A DNA stretch of 64,000 nt from Gammaproteobacteria bacterium (lineage in GTDB: Bacteria > Pseudomonadota > Gammaproteobacteria > Nevskiales > Nevskiaceae): assembly GCA_026398815.1 (NCBI GenBank), contig JAPLSA010000026.1, positions 62,001-126,000 on the forward strand. The letters are read 5' to 3'. Made by a program: the position numbers and the translations under genes. The notes beneath the pieces are model-generated. The model was not told where the DNA came from and did not search any database. It saw only the letters and a program-made list of their open reading frames with translations. Positions within the stretch are counted from its first letter, which is position 1. Every line of letters begins with the position of its first letter. Positions 9,424-21,553 of the stretch are shown here, one piece after another.

Positions 9424-10372
9424 GCGCGTCTCGGACCCGAAAGCCTTCGGCAAGGTCGGCGTCTTGATGGGCGGCTGGTCCGCCGAACGCCAGGTGTCGC
9501 TGTGGAGCGGCGAGGGCGTGGTCGCCGCACTGACCCGCCTTGGCATCGACGTGGTCGCCATCGACGCTGACCGCGAAGCGATCCTGAATCTGCCGGCGCG
9601 CAAGCTCGATCGCGTGTTCAGCGTGCTGCACGGTACCGGCGGCGAAGACGGCACGGTGCAGGCGATCCTCGACCTGCACGGCATTCCGTATCCCGGCTGC
9701 GGCGTGCTGGCCTCGGCACTCGCCATGGACAAGCTGCGCACCAAGCGGATCTGGAAGGGCGAGCGCCTGCCGACGCCAGACTGGCGGATTCTCGACAGCA
9801 TCGACGACGCGTATGGCGCGGCCGACCTGTTCGGCTATCCGTTCATCATCAAGCCGGCGGCCGATGGTTCGAGCGTCGGCGTGTCGAAGGTGAAGTCGCG
9901 CGAGCAGATCGACGCCGCCTTCGCGCTGGCACGCGGCGACGGCGCGCGCGTGGTGATGGCGGAAAGCTTCATCGCCGGTGGCGAGTACACCTGCGCGATC
10001 GTCGACGGCGTGGCCCTGCCGGTGATCCGCATCGTGCCGGACGGCGAGTTCTACGACTTCCACGCCAAGTACATCTCCAACGACACCCGTTACATCTGCC
10101 CGACCGATCTGGTGCCGACCCATGAAGCCGAACTGCAGGCGATCTGCGTGCGCGCCTTCGATGCGATCGGCGGGCGCGGCTGGGGCCGGGTCGATTTCAT
10201 GATGGATGCCGAAGGCCGGCCGTGGCTGCTGGAAGTGAACACGCTGCCGGGCATGACTTCGCACAGCCTGGTGCCGATGGCGGCCCGCGCGGTCGGCATG
10301 GATTACGACGAGCTGTGCTGGGCCATCCTCGAAACGACCCTTGAATCCGGGCTGGAGGCCGATCGGGCATGA
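9416..10372 (+). CDS. ddlB: D-alanine--D-alanine ligase
   Basis: Cytoplasmic ATP-grasp ligase producing the D-Ala-D-Ala used by MurF. It has 318 aa (DdlB family about 306). The N-terminal VGVLMGGWSAERQVSLWSG segment carries the catalytic Glu/Ser region; HGTGGEDGTVQ, then ATP-grasp elements FIIKPAADGSSVGV and GRVDFMMDAEGRPWLLEVNTLPGMT with the metal-binding Glu and Asn follow. ATG 9416 lies within the last codons of murB, and the stop overlaps ftsQ (ATGA). Confidence 0.96.
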   Translation: MRKRVSDPKAFGKVGVLMGGWSAERQVSLWSGEGVVAALTRLGIDVVAIDADREAILNLPARKLDRVFSVLHGTGGEDGTVQAILDLHGIPYPGCGVLASALAMDKLRTKRIWKGERLPTPDWRILDSIDDAYGAADLFGYPFIIKPAADGSSVGVSKVKSREQIDAAFALARGDGARVVMAESFIAGGEYTCAIVDGVALPVIRIVPDGEFYDFHAKYISNDTRYICPTDLVPTHEAELQAICVRAFDAIGGRGWGRVDFMMDAEGRPWLLEVNTLPGMTSHSLVPMAARAVGMDYDELCWAILETTLESGLEADRA

Positions 10373-11166
10373 GCGCCGCGATGCTGCGCCACCACGATGA
10401 CGAAGCGGCCACCTGGCCGCGCTATCTGCGTCCGGGGCTGTTGCTGGCGGCGCTGCTGGCGGTGGCGATCGTCGCCGTGCAGCTGCTGGCGCCGATGGTC
10501 AATCCGCCGGTCGACAGCATCCGCATCGTCGGTGCGATGAAGCGGCTGAAGGCGGCCGACATCGCGGCAGCAGCGGATCTGGAGCCGGACCAGCGGCTGT
10601 TCGATACCGATCTGCTCGATGTCCGAGCGCGCATCGAGGCGCTGCCGTGGGTGTCGCAGGCACAGGTCAGCCGGATCTGGCCGGACACGCTGGCGGTGAA
10701 GCTCGTCGAACGGCAGCCGTTCGCCCGCTGGGGCGAGACGCAGGTGATCGATCGCGACAGTCGCGTGTTCACCCCGAGCCCCGGCGAGATTCCGCAGGAC
10801 CTGCCGCAGCTGTCGGCGCCGGCGGGACATGAAGCGGAAGCCGCAGCGGTGTACGAGGAATTGCGGCTGCGGCTGGCCGACAGCGCCTGGTCGCCGATGG
10901 GCTTGCAGCTCGATGCCCGCGGCGAATGGCGGATGACCACGCGGCTCGGCACCGAGCTGCGGTTGGGCCAGGGCGATCCGCGTCGTCATGTGCCGTTGAT
11001 CCTTGGCACCGTCAGCGATTCGCTGAACGCGCAACTGGAGAAGGTCGGCTATGTCGACCTTCGTTATTCGAATGGTTTTTCCGTGGGCTGGAAGGACGGC
11101 GTCGCGCCGGCTTCCGTCAGCGACAAGGTCGCTGCGCCGCGCGGAACCGATGGGAAGCCGCATTGA
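10369..11166 (+). CDS. ftsQ: FtsQ, divisome scaffold protein
   Basis: Bitopic inner-membrane divisome protein linking FtsB/FtsL to the septum. It has 265 aa: a short cytoplasmic N-terminus, one membrane helix at about residues 22-43, then a periplasmic POTRA domain (VDSIRIVGAMKRLKAADI ... LPWVSQAQVSRIWPDTLAVKL) and the FtsQ beta domain (ERQPFARWGE ... DRDSRVF). The order ddlB-ftsQ-ftsA is canonical. The C-terminus is somewhat longer and charged. ATGA overlap with ddlB and TGATG overlap with ftsA. Confidence 0.93.
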   Translation: MSAAMLRHHDDEAATWPRYLRPGLLLAALLAVAIVAVQLLAPMVNPPVDSIRIVGAMKRLKAADIAAAADLEPDQRLFDTDLLDVRARIEALPWVSQAQVSRIWPDTLAVKLVERQPFARWGETQVIDRDSRVFTPSPGEIPQDLPQLSAPAGHEAEAAAVYEELRLRLADSAWSPMGLQLDARGEWRMTTRLGTELRLGQGDPRRHVPLILGTVSDSLNAQLEKVGYVDLRYSNGFSVGWKDGVAPASVSDKVAAPRGTDGKPH

Positions 11167-12410
11167 TGAACAAGAACAGGAAGCCCGAGTATCTGGTCAG
11201 CCTCGACGTCGGCACGTCGAAGGTGGCCGCGATGATCGGGGAAGTGACGCCGACCGGCGCCGTGCAGGTCGTCGGCCTCGGCACTGCGCCGACGCGCGGA
11301 CTGAAGAAGGGCGTGGTGGTCAACATCGAAAACACGGTGGAATCGATCCGCCGCGCCGTCGAAGCTGCCGAGCTGATGGCCAATTGCCGCGTTCGCGCCG
11401 CCCATGTCGGCATCACCGGCACCCACATCCGCAGCCTGAATTCGGTCGGCGTGGTGCCGATCCGTCATCGCGAGATCACCGCGCGCGACGTCGATGCGGT
11501 GATCGAGGCGGCCAGCGCGATGGCGATTCCGGCTGACCAGCAGATCCTGCACGTGGTGCCGCAGGAATACGTGGTCGATGGCCAGGAAGGCATCCAGGAC
11601 CCGATCGGCATGTCCGGCGTGCGGCTGGAGGCCAAGGTCCACATGGTCACCGGCACGCTGAGCGCGGCGCAGAACCTCTACAAGTGCGTCGAGCGCTGCG
11701 GGCTGACGGTCGAGCGGCTGGTGCTTCAGCACCTGGCTTCGGCCGATGCCGTGCTGAGCCCGGACGAGCGTGATCTCGGCATCTGCCTGGTCGACATCGG
11801 CGGCGGCACCTGCGACATCGCCGTCTACAAGGGCGGCTCAATCCGCCACACGGCGGTGATCCCGATCGCCGGCGATCTGGTCACCAGCGACATCGCGGTG
11901 GCTTTCCGCACGCCGGCGCAGCACGCCGAGGCGATCAAGATCAAATACGGCTGCGCGTTGCCTGAACTGGTGGCGCATGACGCGCCGTTCGATGTGCCCG
12001 GCGTTGGCGAATCGCCGACCCGGCACCTGTCGCGGCAGATGCTGGCCGAGGTGATGCGGCCGCGCTTCGAGGAGCTGTTCCGCTATGTGCGCAAGGAACT
12101 GCATCGCGCCGACCTGTACGAGCTGATCGCCGGCGGCGTGGTGCTCACCGGCGGTGTCGCGCAGACACCGGGCGTGCTGGAACTGGCCGAGGAAGTGCTG
12201 GAAGTCGGCGTGCGCCTCGGCCTGCCGCAGGACGTCACCGGCATCGACGAGGTGGCGCGCTCGCCGGCCTATTCGACCGGTGTCGGCCTGCTGCTGTTCG
12301 CGCGCCAGCAGCGGCCGGTCGGCAGCGGCAACGGCATGCGTCGGCTGGGCAACAGCGACGCCGGCCAGCTGCTGAGCCGGGTGAAGGGCTGGTTCAAGGG
12401 CAACCTCTAG
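11166..12410 (+). CDS. ftsA: FtsA, actin-like divisome ATPase
   Basis: Actin-fold ATPase that tethers FtsZ polymers to the membrane and recruits later divisome proteins. It has 414 aa (E. coli 420). Seen: the N-terminal phosphate-1 loop SLDVGTSKVAAMIGE, the SHS2-type insertion (AAHVGITGTHIRSLNS), phosphate-2 loop LVDIGGGTCDIAVY, adenosine motif LTGGVAQTPGVLELAEEV, and the C-terminal amphipathic membrane-targeting helix ending RVKGWFKGNL. ATG 11166 overlaps the ftsQ stop. It is followed by a 92-nt spacer to ftsZ, the first clear gap after the coupled genes. Confidence 0.96.
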   Translation: MNKNRKPEYLVSLDVGTSKVAAMIGEVTPTGAVQVVGLGTAPTRGLKKGVVVNIENTVESIRRAVEAAELMANCRVRAAHVGITGTHIRSLNSVGVVPIRHREITARDVDAVIEAASAMAIPADQQILHVVPQEYVVDGQEGIQDPIGMSGVRLEAKVHMVTGTLSAAQNLYKCVERCGLTVERLVLQHLASADAVLSPDERDLGICLVDIGGGTCDIAVYKGGSIRHTAVIPIAGDLVTSDIAVAFRTPAQHAEAIKIKYGCALPELVAHDAPFDVPGVGESPTRHLSRQMLAEVMRPRFEELFRYVRKELHRADLYELIAGGVVLTGGVAQTPGVLELAEEVLEVGVRLGLPQDVTGIDEVARSPAYSTGVGLLLFARQQRPVGSGNGMRRLGNSDAGQLLSRVKGWFKGNL

Positions 12411-12502
12411 AGTTTCAACCGTCGCGTTCGGGCGAGCGCGGCGGGGCAGTGCAGGACGTGGCACAGGGCGCCATACACGACGACGCAACAGGAGACGGGA
12501 AC

Positions 12503-13777
12503 ATGGGCGGAAGCAGGCACAGCAACGAAATGTACGAATTGGTCGACGGCGTCACGCCGCGCGCGGTGATCCGCGTGGTCGGTGTCGGCGGCGGCGGCTG
12601 CAACACGGTCAACCAGATGGCGGCCGCGAACATCGAGGGCGTCGAGTTCATCGTCGCCAACACCGATCGCGACCACCTGGAGAAGTGCCGTCCGACGCTG
12701 CAGCTGCAGATCGGTGCGGAAGTCACGCGCGGCCTCGGCGCCGGCTCCAACCCGCGCATCGGCCGCGAAGCCGCCGAAGAGGATCGCGACCGCATCCGCG
12801 AAATGCTGGAAGGCACCGACCTGCTGTTCATCACCGCCGGCATGGGTGGCGGCACTGGTACCGGCGCGGCGCCGGTGATTGCCGAGATCGCGCGCGAACT
12901 CGGCATCCTGACGGTGGCGGTGGTCACCAAGCCGTTCCCGCACGAAGGCAAGAAGCGCATGGCGATCGCGCAGGAAGGCATCCGCGAGCTGCAGCAGCAC
13001 GTCGACTCGCTGATCATGATTCCGAACGAGAAGCTGCGGCTGGTGCTCGGCGGCGCGGTCACCTTGCTGTCCGGCTTCAAGGCCGCCAACGATGTGCTGC
13101 AGAACGCGGTGCAGGGCATTTCCGACCTGATCACCCGGCCCGGCATGATGAATGTCGACTTCGCCGACGTGAAGACGGTGATGACCAACCGCGGCATGGC
13201 GATGATGGGCCTCGGCGCCGCCAGCGGCGACGACCGCGCCCGCAAGGCGGTGGAGGCGGCGCTGTCGAGCCCGCTGCTCGACGACCTGGAGCTCACCGGC
13301 GCCCGCGGCATCCTGGTCAACATCACCAGCGACGAGTCACTGACCCTGGACGAGCTGGAGCTGATCAACGAGCGGATCGGCGAGATCGCCTCCGCCGAAG
13401 CCGACATCAAGTGCGGCACCTCGTTCGATCCGACGGTCGGCAGCGAGATTCGCGTCACCGTGGTCGCCACCGGCCTCGAAGGCTCGCGTGCCGCCATCGC
13501 CGTCAAGCCGGTCGCGGCTGTCGAAGGCTTCAACCCGCGCCTGCGCGGCGTCGGTGCGCCGCTCGGCAGCGAAGGTCTCGGCGCCCCGCGTGGCGTGGTG
13601 ACGCCGCTGCGCCAGCAGTCGGAAGTCGGCGGTTGGGCACCCCGCGTGCACGAAGCCGCGCCGTCGGGCCAGCCTCTGCGCAATGCCCGCCCGGCCGTGG
13701 CACCGGCGTTCGCAGCGCTGGAGTACAACGAGGAAATGCTCGACATCCCGGCCTTCCTGCGCGCCCAGGCCGACTGA
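12503..13777 (+). CDS. ftsZ: FtsZ, tubulin-like cell-division GTPase
   Basis: Forms the Z-ring. It has 424 aa from ATG 12503, which has AGGAGACGG at 12490-12498; ATG 12530 is possible and would give a shorter N-terminus. Seen: the GVGGGGCNTV nucleotide loop, the tubulin signature GGGTGTGAAP, the T7 synergy loop NVDFADVKTVM that completes the neighbouring GTPase site, a variable linker rich in Pro/Gly/Arg, and the C-terminal conserved peptide LDIPAFLRAQAD that docks FtsA and ZipA. A terminator-like hairpin follows. Confidence 0.97.
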   Translation: MGGSRHSNEMYELVDGVTPRAVIRVVGVGGGGCNTVNQMAAANIEGVEFIVANTDRDHLEKCRPTLQLQIGAEVTRGLGAGSNPRIGREAAEEDRDRIREMLEGTDLLFITAGMGGGTGTGAAPVIAEIARELGILTVAVVTKPFPHEGKKRMAIAQEGIRELQQHVDSLIMIPNEKLRLVLGGAVTLLSGFKAANDVLQNAVQGISDLITRPGMMNVDFADVKTVMTNRGMAMMGLGAASGDDRARKAVEAALSSPLLDDLELTGARGILVNITSDESLTLDELELINERIGEIASAEADIKCGTSFDPTVGSEIRVTVVATGLEGSRAAIAVKPVAAVEGFNPRLRGVGAPLGSEGLGAPRGVVTPLRQQSEVGGWAPRVHEAAPSGQPLRNARPAVAPAFAALEYNEEMLDIPAFLRAQAD

Positions 13778-13802
13778 TCGCGGCACCCGTCCCGTCGTGA
13801 AG

Positions 13803-13836
13803 CCGGTGCGCGATCTCGCCCGTCGCGCACCGGTTT
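13803..13836 (+). terminator. Hairpin terminator after ftsZ
   Basis: Perfect 11-bp inverted repeat CCGGTGCGCGA (13803-13813) / TCGCGCACCGG (13823-13833) with a 9-nt loop, followed by a short TTT. It lies 26 nt past the ftsZ stop and ahead of the lpxC promoter candidate, so it could end or attenuate dcw transcription. The T tract is short, so termination may be partial. Confidence 0.6.
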
Positions 13837-13931
13837 GCTGGTCTGTCCCTGGCGATTCCGGCCGCTTGCCTGGGCGCGTCCGGACCGCTCGCGCCGACGT
13901 GCTGCGCTGCGGCATTGGTGCGGGAACCGGA

Positions 13932-13940
13932 TGCTAGAAT
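13932..13940 (+). promoter_or_regulatory. Extended -10 promoter candidate for lpxC
   Basis: TGCTAGAAT at 13932-13940 matches an extended -10 (TGn + TAGAAT), 68 nt upstream of the lpxC ATG. No convincing -35 lies at 17 bp, which extended -10 promoters tolerate. lpxC has its own promoter in E. coli, so a start here fits. Confidence 0.45.
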
Positions 13941-14007
13941 TCGGGTCGAAAGGCTCACTCTCCCTCGATCCGCCGTCAGAGCGGGCCGCCTGTCCGGACT
14001 TCCGTCG

Positions 14008-14925
14008 ATGATCCGTCAAAGAACGCTTCGCTCGCCCGTCCGTGTCAGCGGCATCGGCCTGCACAGTGGCCAGAAGGTCTACATGAGCCTGCTGCCGGCC
14101 CCGGCCGACACCGGCATCGTGTTCCGCCGGGTCGATCTGCAGCCGCCGCGCGAGGTCCGTGCCCGAGCCGAGGGCATCGGTGAAACCACGCTGTCGTCGA
14201 ACCTGATCGAGGACGGCGTCAAGGTCGCCACCGTCGAGCATCTGATGTCCTCGCTTGCCGGTCTCGGCATCGACAATTGCCTGGTCGAGCTGTCGGCCGC
14301 CGAAATTCCGATCATGGATGGCTCGGCGTCGCCGTTCGTGTTCCTGATCCAGTCCGCCGGCATCCAGGATCAGGATGCGCCGAAGCGTTTCATCCGCCTG
14401 AAGGCGCCGGTGCAGGTGCAGGATGGCGACAAGTGGGCGCGCCTGGAGCCGTACGACGGCTTCCGCCTCACGTTCAACATCGAGTTCGATCACCCGCTGA
14501 TCAATTCGACGGCGCAGAGCGCGTCGGTCGAATTTTCCACCCAGGCTTACATCCGCGAAGTCAGCCGCGCGCGCACCTTCGGCTTCATGAAGGAATTCGA
14601 GTTCCTGCGCTCCCGGCGCCTGGCGCTCGGCGCTAGCCTGGAAAATGCCGTGGCGGTCGACGAGTTCCGGGTGCTGAACCATGACGGCCTGCGCTACGAC
14701 GACGAATTCGTCCGCCACAAGATTCTCGACGCCGTCGGCGACCTGTACCTGATCGGCCACCCGCTGCTCGGCGCCTACACCGCATTCAAGTCGGGCCATG
14801 CCTTGAACAACAAGCTGGCACGGGCGCTGCTAGCCAACCCGTCCGCCTGGGAACACGTCGTTTTCGACGACGTTGATAGCAGGACGCCGGCTTTTTACAG
14901 CAGTTCGAATCCGCTGCCGGCCTGA
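14008..14925 (+). CDS. lpxC: LpxC, UDP-3-O-acyl-GlcNAc deacetylase
   Basis: Zinc deacetylase performing the committed step of lipid A synthesis in the cytoplasm. It has 305 aa, the same length as E. coli LpxC. Seen: the N-terminal [20 protein letters not shown], the zinc-ligand HLMS motif ([11 protein letters not shown]), [11 protein letters not shown], and the C-terminal zinc/catalytic [14 protein letters not shown] ... GHPLLG and SGHALNN. ATG 14008 fits the family N-terminus; an in-frame extension to 13915 would run through the promoter. Its place after ftsZ is canonical. Confidence 0.97.
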   Translation: MIRQRTLRSPVRVSGIGLHSGQKVYMSLLPAPADTGIVFRRVDLQPPREVRARAEGIGETTLSSNLIEDGVKVATVEHLMSSLAGLGIDNCLVELSAAEIPIMDGSASPFVFLIQSAGIQDQDAPKRFIRLKAPVQVQDGDKWARLEPYDGFRLTFNIEFDHPLINSTAQSASVEFSTQAYIREVSRARTFGFMKEFEFLRSRRLALGASLENAVAVDEFRVLNHDGLRYDDEFVRHKILDAVGDLYLIGHPLLGAYTAFKSGHALNNKLARALLANPSAWEHVVFDDVDSRTPAFYSSSNPLPA

Positions 14926-14967
14926 TCGAGCGCTTGCACGGCGTTCGATGCCGCGCTTAGACTCGGG

Positions 14968-15297
14968 TCAACCGTCAGTTTTGCGCGGAGGCTGTGACGT
15001 CGGTCGCACCTTGATGTCGACGCACAAGGCAGGCGAGGCCAGCTTCTGCCGCAGGAATTGGATCAGTTCCTGCGTGCGGTATCGAAGCTGGGTGTGTGCG
15101 GCAGCCGAGGCGACATGAATCACCACCATGTCCTCACGCTCGTTGGCCACGCTCAGCGCGCTGGCCAGCGGTTCATGCGCCCAGTCGCGAATCATCCTCT
15201 GGATGATCGTGAGCCGGTCGGCCTGCTGGAGCAGGCGCTGGACCGGAGATCCGGGGAGAGCAAGGTGTGCGCCGAGGCGATCGTCGTCCGCGTGCAT
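14968..15297 (-). CDS. dciA: DciA-like (DUF721) replicative helicase loader
   Basis: A 109-aa protein of the DUF721/DciA family, which loads the DnaB helicase at the origin in bacteria lacking DnaC. Evidence is the DciA core (PLASALSVAN ... VVIHVASAAAHTQLRYRTQELI) and the conserved location between lpxC and secA in opposite orientation, as in Pseudomonas. The N-terminal part resembles DciA helices (VQRLLQQADRLT). The start is uncertain because no good ribosome site precedes 15297. It is divergent from the M23 peptidase gene with a 50-bp gap. Confidence 0.8.
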   Translation of the reverse strand: MHADDDRLGAHLALPGSPVQRLLQQADRLTIIQRMIRDWAHEPLASALSVANEREDMVVIHVASAAAHTQLRYRTQELIQFLRQKLASPALCVDIKVRPTSQPPRKTDG

Positions 15298-15347
15298 GGA
15301 AAGTGTCGCCCGGTAGCAGCGGGCCGTAATCGTGGATGAAGCGTTGC

Positions 15348-16277
15348 ATGGATATTATCCTCGTCAGCCATAGCCGGGGTCGGACCTGGCGGCTGAAACT
15401 CGACCCGAAAAGGGTGTTGACCTGGCTGCCGCTGGCGATGGCCGGTCTGGCATTGCTGGGCTTGAGCTTTTTCGCGGGCATGAGCCTGCGTTCGGATCGC
15501 GGCCTGCTGCCGAAGCAGGTGGTCGGCGCCTGGGACGAGGCATTCTCGCAGCAGCGCGAAGAACTGGCGCTGGCCCGCGCCAAGGCCGAGGAAGACGCCA
15601 GTGCGCTGGCTCGCCGTATCGCCCAGTTGCAGGCCCACGTGATCCGGCTTGACGCCGCCGGTGCCCGCCTGACGCAGATCGCCAACATCGATCCGGGTGA
15701 GTTCAATTTCGAGCAGCCGCCGCCGGTCGGTGGCCCGGAAACCGAGGCCTCCGGCTCGCCGGCCGTGCTGGCCGATGTGATCGGCTCGCTGGATCGTCTG
15801 CAGACGTTGCTTGGCGACCGCGAGCGGCAGATGCGGGTGCTGGAAGATCTGCTGCTGGCCAGCCGCATGCAGCGCGAGGTCAAGCCGAGCGGCTGGCCGG
15901 TCGACGCCGGCTACATCACTTCCGGCTACGGCAGCCGCACCGATCCGTTCACCGGCCTGCGCACCACGCATCCGGGCATCGATTTCGCGGCCGCCGAAGG
16001 CACGCCGGTGCTGGCGGTGGCCAGTGGCATCGTCACCGCCGCGCAAGCGGAAAACGGATACGGCCAGCTAGTCGAAATCAACCACGGCAACGGTTATCGC
16101 ACCCGCTACGGTCACAACTCGAAGCTGCTGGTGAAGCCGGGCGACCGCGTGCTGAAGGGCCAGCAGATCGCGCTGATGGGCTCGACCGGCCGTTCGACCG
16201 GGCCCCATGTGCACTTCGAGCTGGTGCTGAACGGCACTACCGTCAACCCGGCGCAGTACCTCGACGCGGCACACTGA
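15348..16277 (+). CDS. M23-family murein endopeptidase-like protein
   Basis: Predicted inner-membrane-anchored periplasmic peptidase of 309 aa. One N-terminal membrane helix (about residues 26-46) is followed by a coiled-coil segment rich in Glu/Ala/Arg and a C-terminal LytM/M23 domain. HPGIDFAA (first zinc His and Asp) and GPHVHFEL (second zinc motif) are intact, so it is probably catalytically active on peptide cross-links. ATG 15348 (MDIILVSHSRGRTW) matches relatives; ATG 15336 is an alternative. The location between dciA and secA is conserved in Pseudomonas. A GC hairpin, CGGCCTG/CAGGCCG at 16293-16312, follows. Confidence 0.88.
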   Translation: MDIILVSHSRGRTWRLKLDPKRVLTWLPLAMAGLALLGLSFFAGMSLRSDRGLLPKQVVGAWDEAFSQQREELALARAKAEEDASALARRIAQLQAHVIRLDAAGARLTQIANIDPGEFNFEQPPPVGGPETEASGSPAVLADVIGSLDRLQTLLGDRERQMRVLEDLLLASRMQREVKPSGWPVDAGYITSGYGSRTDPFTGLRTTHPGIDFAAAEGTPVLAVASGIVTAAQAENGYGQLVEINHGNGYRTRYGHNSKLLVKPGDRVLKGQQIALMGSTGRSTGPHVHFELVLNGTTVNPAQYLDAAH

Positions 16278-16644
16278 GCGGTCCGAAATGAGCGGCCTGA
16301 ACGGACAGGCCGTCTCTCGCACAGGAACGCCAAGGCGCAGCGCACGGCACGGAAGCCGGCTTCGCGCGAAGAAACCTCGAGAGAAGAAAAGTCCCTGCAG
16401 ACGTCTTGATTGCGGTCGGCCTCTTCGCTCCCCGGTCCGCCTTTCGTTGCAGCGCGGGTACGAAACGTTTTTCTTGCCCGGCTTTCCTCGGTGTCCTCGC
16501 GATCTATGCCTGAGATGAGCCTTTCTGCTCCGGACGCGCGCTATTGAAAGCGAAACAGCCGCGCCAAAGCTCTGAGGCATAATCGACGCCTTTCGTTTGA
16601 ACCGGGCGGCTTTTCGCCCGCGCTGCACTCAGACTTCGGAATCC
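16278..16644 (+). other. 367-bp leader region upstream of secA
   Basis: No convincing gene. It begins with a weak terminator-like hairpin CGGCCTG/CAGGCCG (16293-16312, no T-run). At 16352-16371 two short palindromes share an arm (GAAGCCGGCTTC and CTTCGCGCGAAG). A CATAAT -10-like hexamer lies at 16578-16583, without a well-spaced -35. I see no SecM-like arrest gene: the one open frame here (16288-16518) lacks a signal peptide and looks like non-coding DNA. Confidence 0.5.
16578..16583 (+). promoter_or_regulatory. Possible -10 element for secA
   Basis: CATAAT, 61 nt before the secA ATG, is the best -10-like hexamer in the leader. TTGAAA at 16544-16549 is too far away (28 bp) to be a standard -35 partner, so this is tentative. 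Confidence 0.28.
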
Positions 16645-19407
<2,763 letters not shown>

Positions 19408-19423
19408 TTCCAGGAGCGTTCCG

Positions 19424-20644
19424 ATGCCCGTCAATCTCGAAGCCCCCGTCGCGCTGGCGCTGGTCGCCGGTGTTCGTCTCGGCTCCGCCGAGGCGGCGAT
19501 CAAGAAGCCCGGCCGCCAGGACCTGCTGGTGATCGAACTGGCGCCCGGTTCGCGGGTCGCCGGCATGTTCACCCAGAACGCTTTCTGCGCAGCGCCGGTG
19601 CAGGTCTGCCGCGAACGGCTGGCGGCGACGGCGAGCATCCGCGCACTGCTGATCAACGCCGGCAATGCCAACGCCGCGACCGGCGCCCAGGGCCTCGCCA
19701 GCGCCCGCGACACCAGCGCGGCGGTGGCGGCCGCGATCGGCTGCGAGCCGTCGCAGGTGCTGCCGTTCTCCACCGGCGTGATCGGCCAGCAGCTGCCGGT
19801 GGCGCGGATGGTCGAGGCGATTCCGAAGGCGGTTGCCAATCTGCAGGCCGATGCCTGGAATGCGGCGGCGCGCGCGATCATGACCACCGACACGGTGCCG
19901 AAGGGCGCCTCGCGCACGGTGGCGACCTCGCAGGGGCCGGTCACGGTCACCGGCATCGCCAAGGGCGTCGGCATGATCTATCCGAACATGGCGACCCTGC
20001 TGGCCTACATTGGCACCGATGCGCGCCTGACCGCCGAAGCCACCGATAGCCTGCTGAAGTCGGCCGTCGCCGCCTCGTTCAACAGCGCCACCGTCGACGG
20101 CGACACCTCGACCAACGATTCCTGCGTGCTGTTCGCGACCGCGCAGGTCGGCAGTACCGATGTCGACACCGCGCACGCCGATTTCCCGCTGATCGCCGAA
20201 GCGGTCACCGAGGTCTGCATCGAACTGGCGCAGGCGATCGTCCGCGACGGCGAAGGCGCGACCCGCTTCATCACCGTCGACGTCGAAGCGGCCGGCACCG
20301 TGGAGGAAGCGCGGCTGGTCGCGTATTCGATCGCCCACTCGCCGCTGGTGAAGACCGCGATGTTCGCCGGCGACGCCAACTGGGGCCGCCTGGCGATGGC
20401 GATCGGCAAGGCCGGCGTGCCGGGCCTCGATCCGGCCAAGGTCGATCTCTGGCTTGATGACGTGCGCCTGCTCGACGGCGGCGAGCCGCATCCCGCGTAC
20501 CACGAGGATCTCGGCGCCGCGGTGGTCGCCAAGCCTGAGTTCACGATCCGCGTGGCGCTGGGCCGCGGCACCGCGAAGACTCGGGTCTGGACCTGCGACT
20601 TCAGCTACGACTACGTGAAGATCAACGCCGAATACCGGACCTGA
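19424..20644 (+). CDS. argJ: ArgJ, ornithine acetyltransferase / glutamate N-acetyltransferase
   Basis: Arginine-biosynthesis enzyme that recycles the acetyl group from N-acetylornithine to glutamate, and in bifunctional forms also uses acetyl-CoA. It has 406 aa. The precursor self-cleaves before the nucleophile Thr, here T191 in PNMATLLAYI; GNANAATG, TTDTVPK and DGDTSTNDS are also family signatures. AGGAG precedes ATG 19424. The secA-argJ order matches Pseudomonas. The gene ends at a strong convergent hairpin. Confidence 0.95.
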   Translation: MPVNLEAPVALALVAGVRLGSAEAAIKKPGRQDLLVIELAPGSRVAGMFTQNAFCAAPVQVCRERLAATASIRALLINAGNANAATGAQGLASARDTSAAVAAAIGCEPSQVLPFSTGVIGQQLPVARMVEAIPKAVANLQADAWNAAARAIMTTDTVPKGASRTVATSQGPVTVTGIAKGVGMIYPNMATLLAYIGTDARLTAEATDSLLKSAVAASFNSATVDGDTSTNDSCVLFATAQVGSTDVDTAHADFPLIAEAVTEVCIELAQAIVRDGEGATRFITVDVEAAGTVEEARLVAYSIAHSPLVKTAMFAGDANWGRLAMAIGKAGVPGLDPAKVDLWLDDVRLLDGGEPHPAYHEDLGAAVVAKPEFTIRVALGRGTAKTRVWTCDFSYDYVKINAEYRT

Positions 20645-20655
20645 AGCCGGGCATT

Positions 20656-20688
20656 GCAGCCGGTCGGCAAGCGTTGCCGACCGGCTGC
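20656..20688. terminator. Bidirectional terminator hairpin between argJ and the hydrolase gene
   Basis: Perfect 15-bp inverted repeat GCAGCCGGTCGGCAA (20656-20670) / TTGCCGACCGGCTGC (20674-20688) with a 3-nt GCG spacer, lying between convergent stops at 20644 and 20697. There is no long T-run on either side, but size and position make a terminator the likely role. Confidence 0.65.
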
Positions 20689-20696
20689 CGAATCAA

Positions 20697-21410
<714 letters not shown>

Positions 21411-21553
21411 GCGGGTGTTTCTCCTGAACGGTGGAATCTTGTGAGCGATGCAATGAAGCGGAAGGCGCGCGGCGAGCGCAGCGCATCGTGCCGGCGCGAT
21501 TGTGACTGCAGTGCGCATGGCCTTGCGACCGGGGCTGGCAGGGCGGGCGGGCA

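Noticed and set aside
16352-16371. Two overlapping palindromes sharing the arm CTTC in the secA leader
   Set aside because: As RNA each could form only a 4-bp stem, too weak for a convincing attenuator; they lie about 275 nt from the start.
16288-16518. Small ORF upstream of secA, considered as a SecM-like regulator
   Set aside because: No signal peptide, no arrest-like motif, no ribosome site, and an Arg-rich composition expected from random frame reading.
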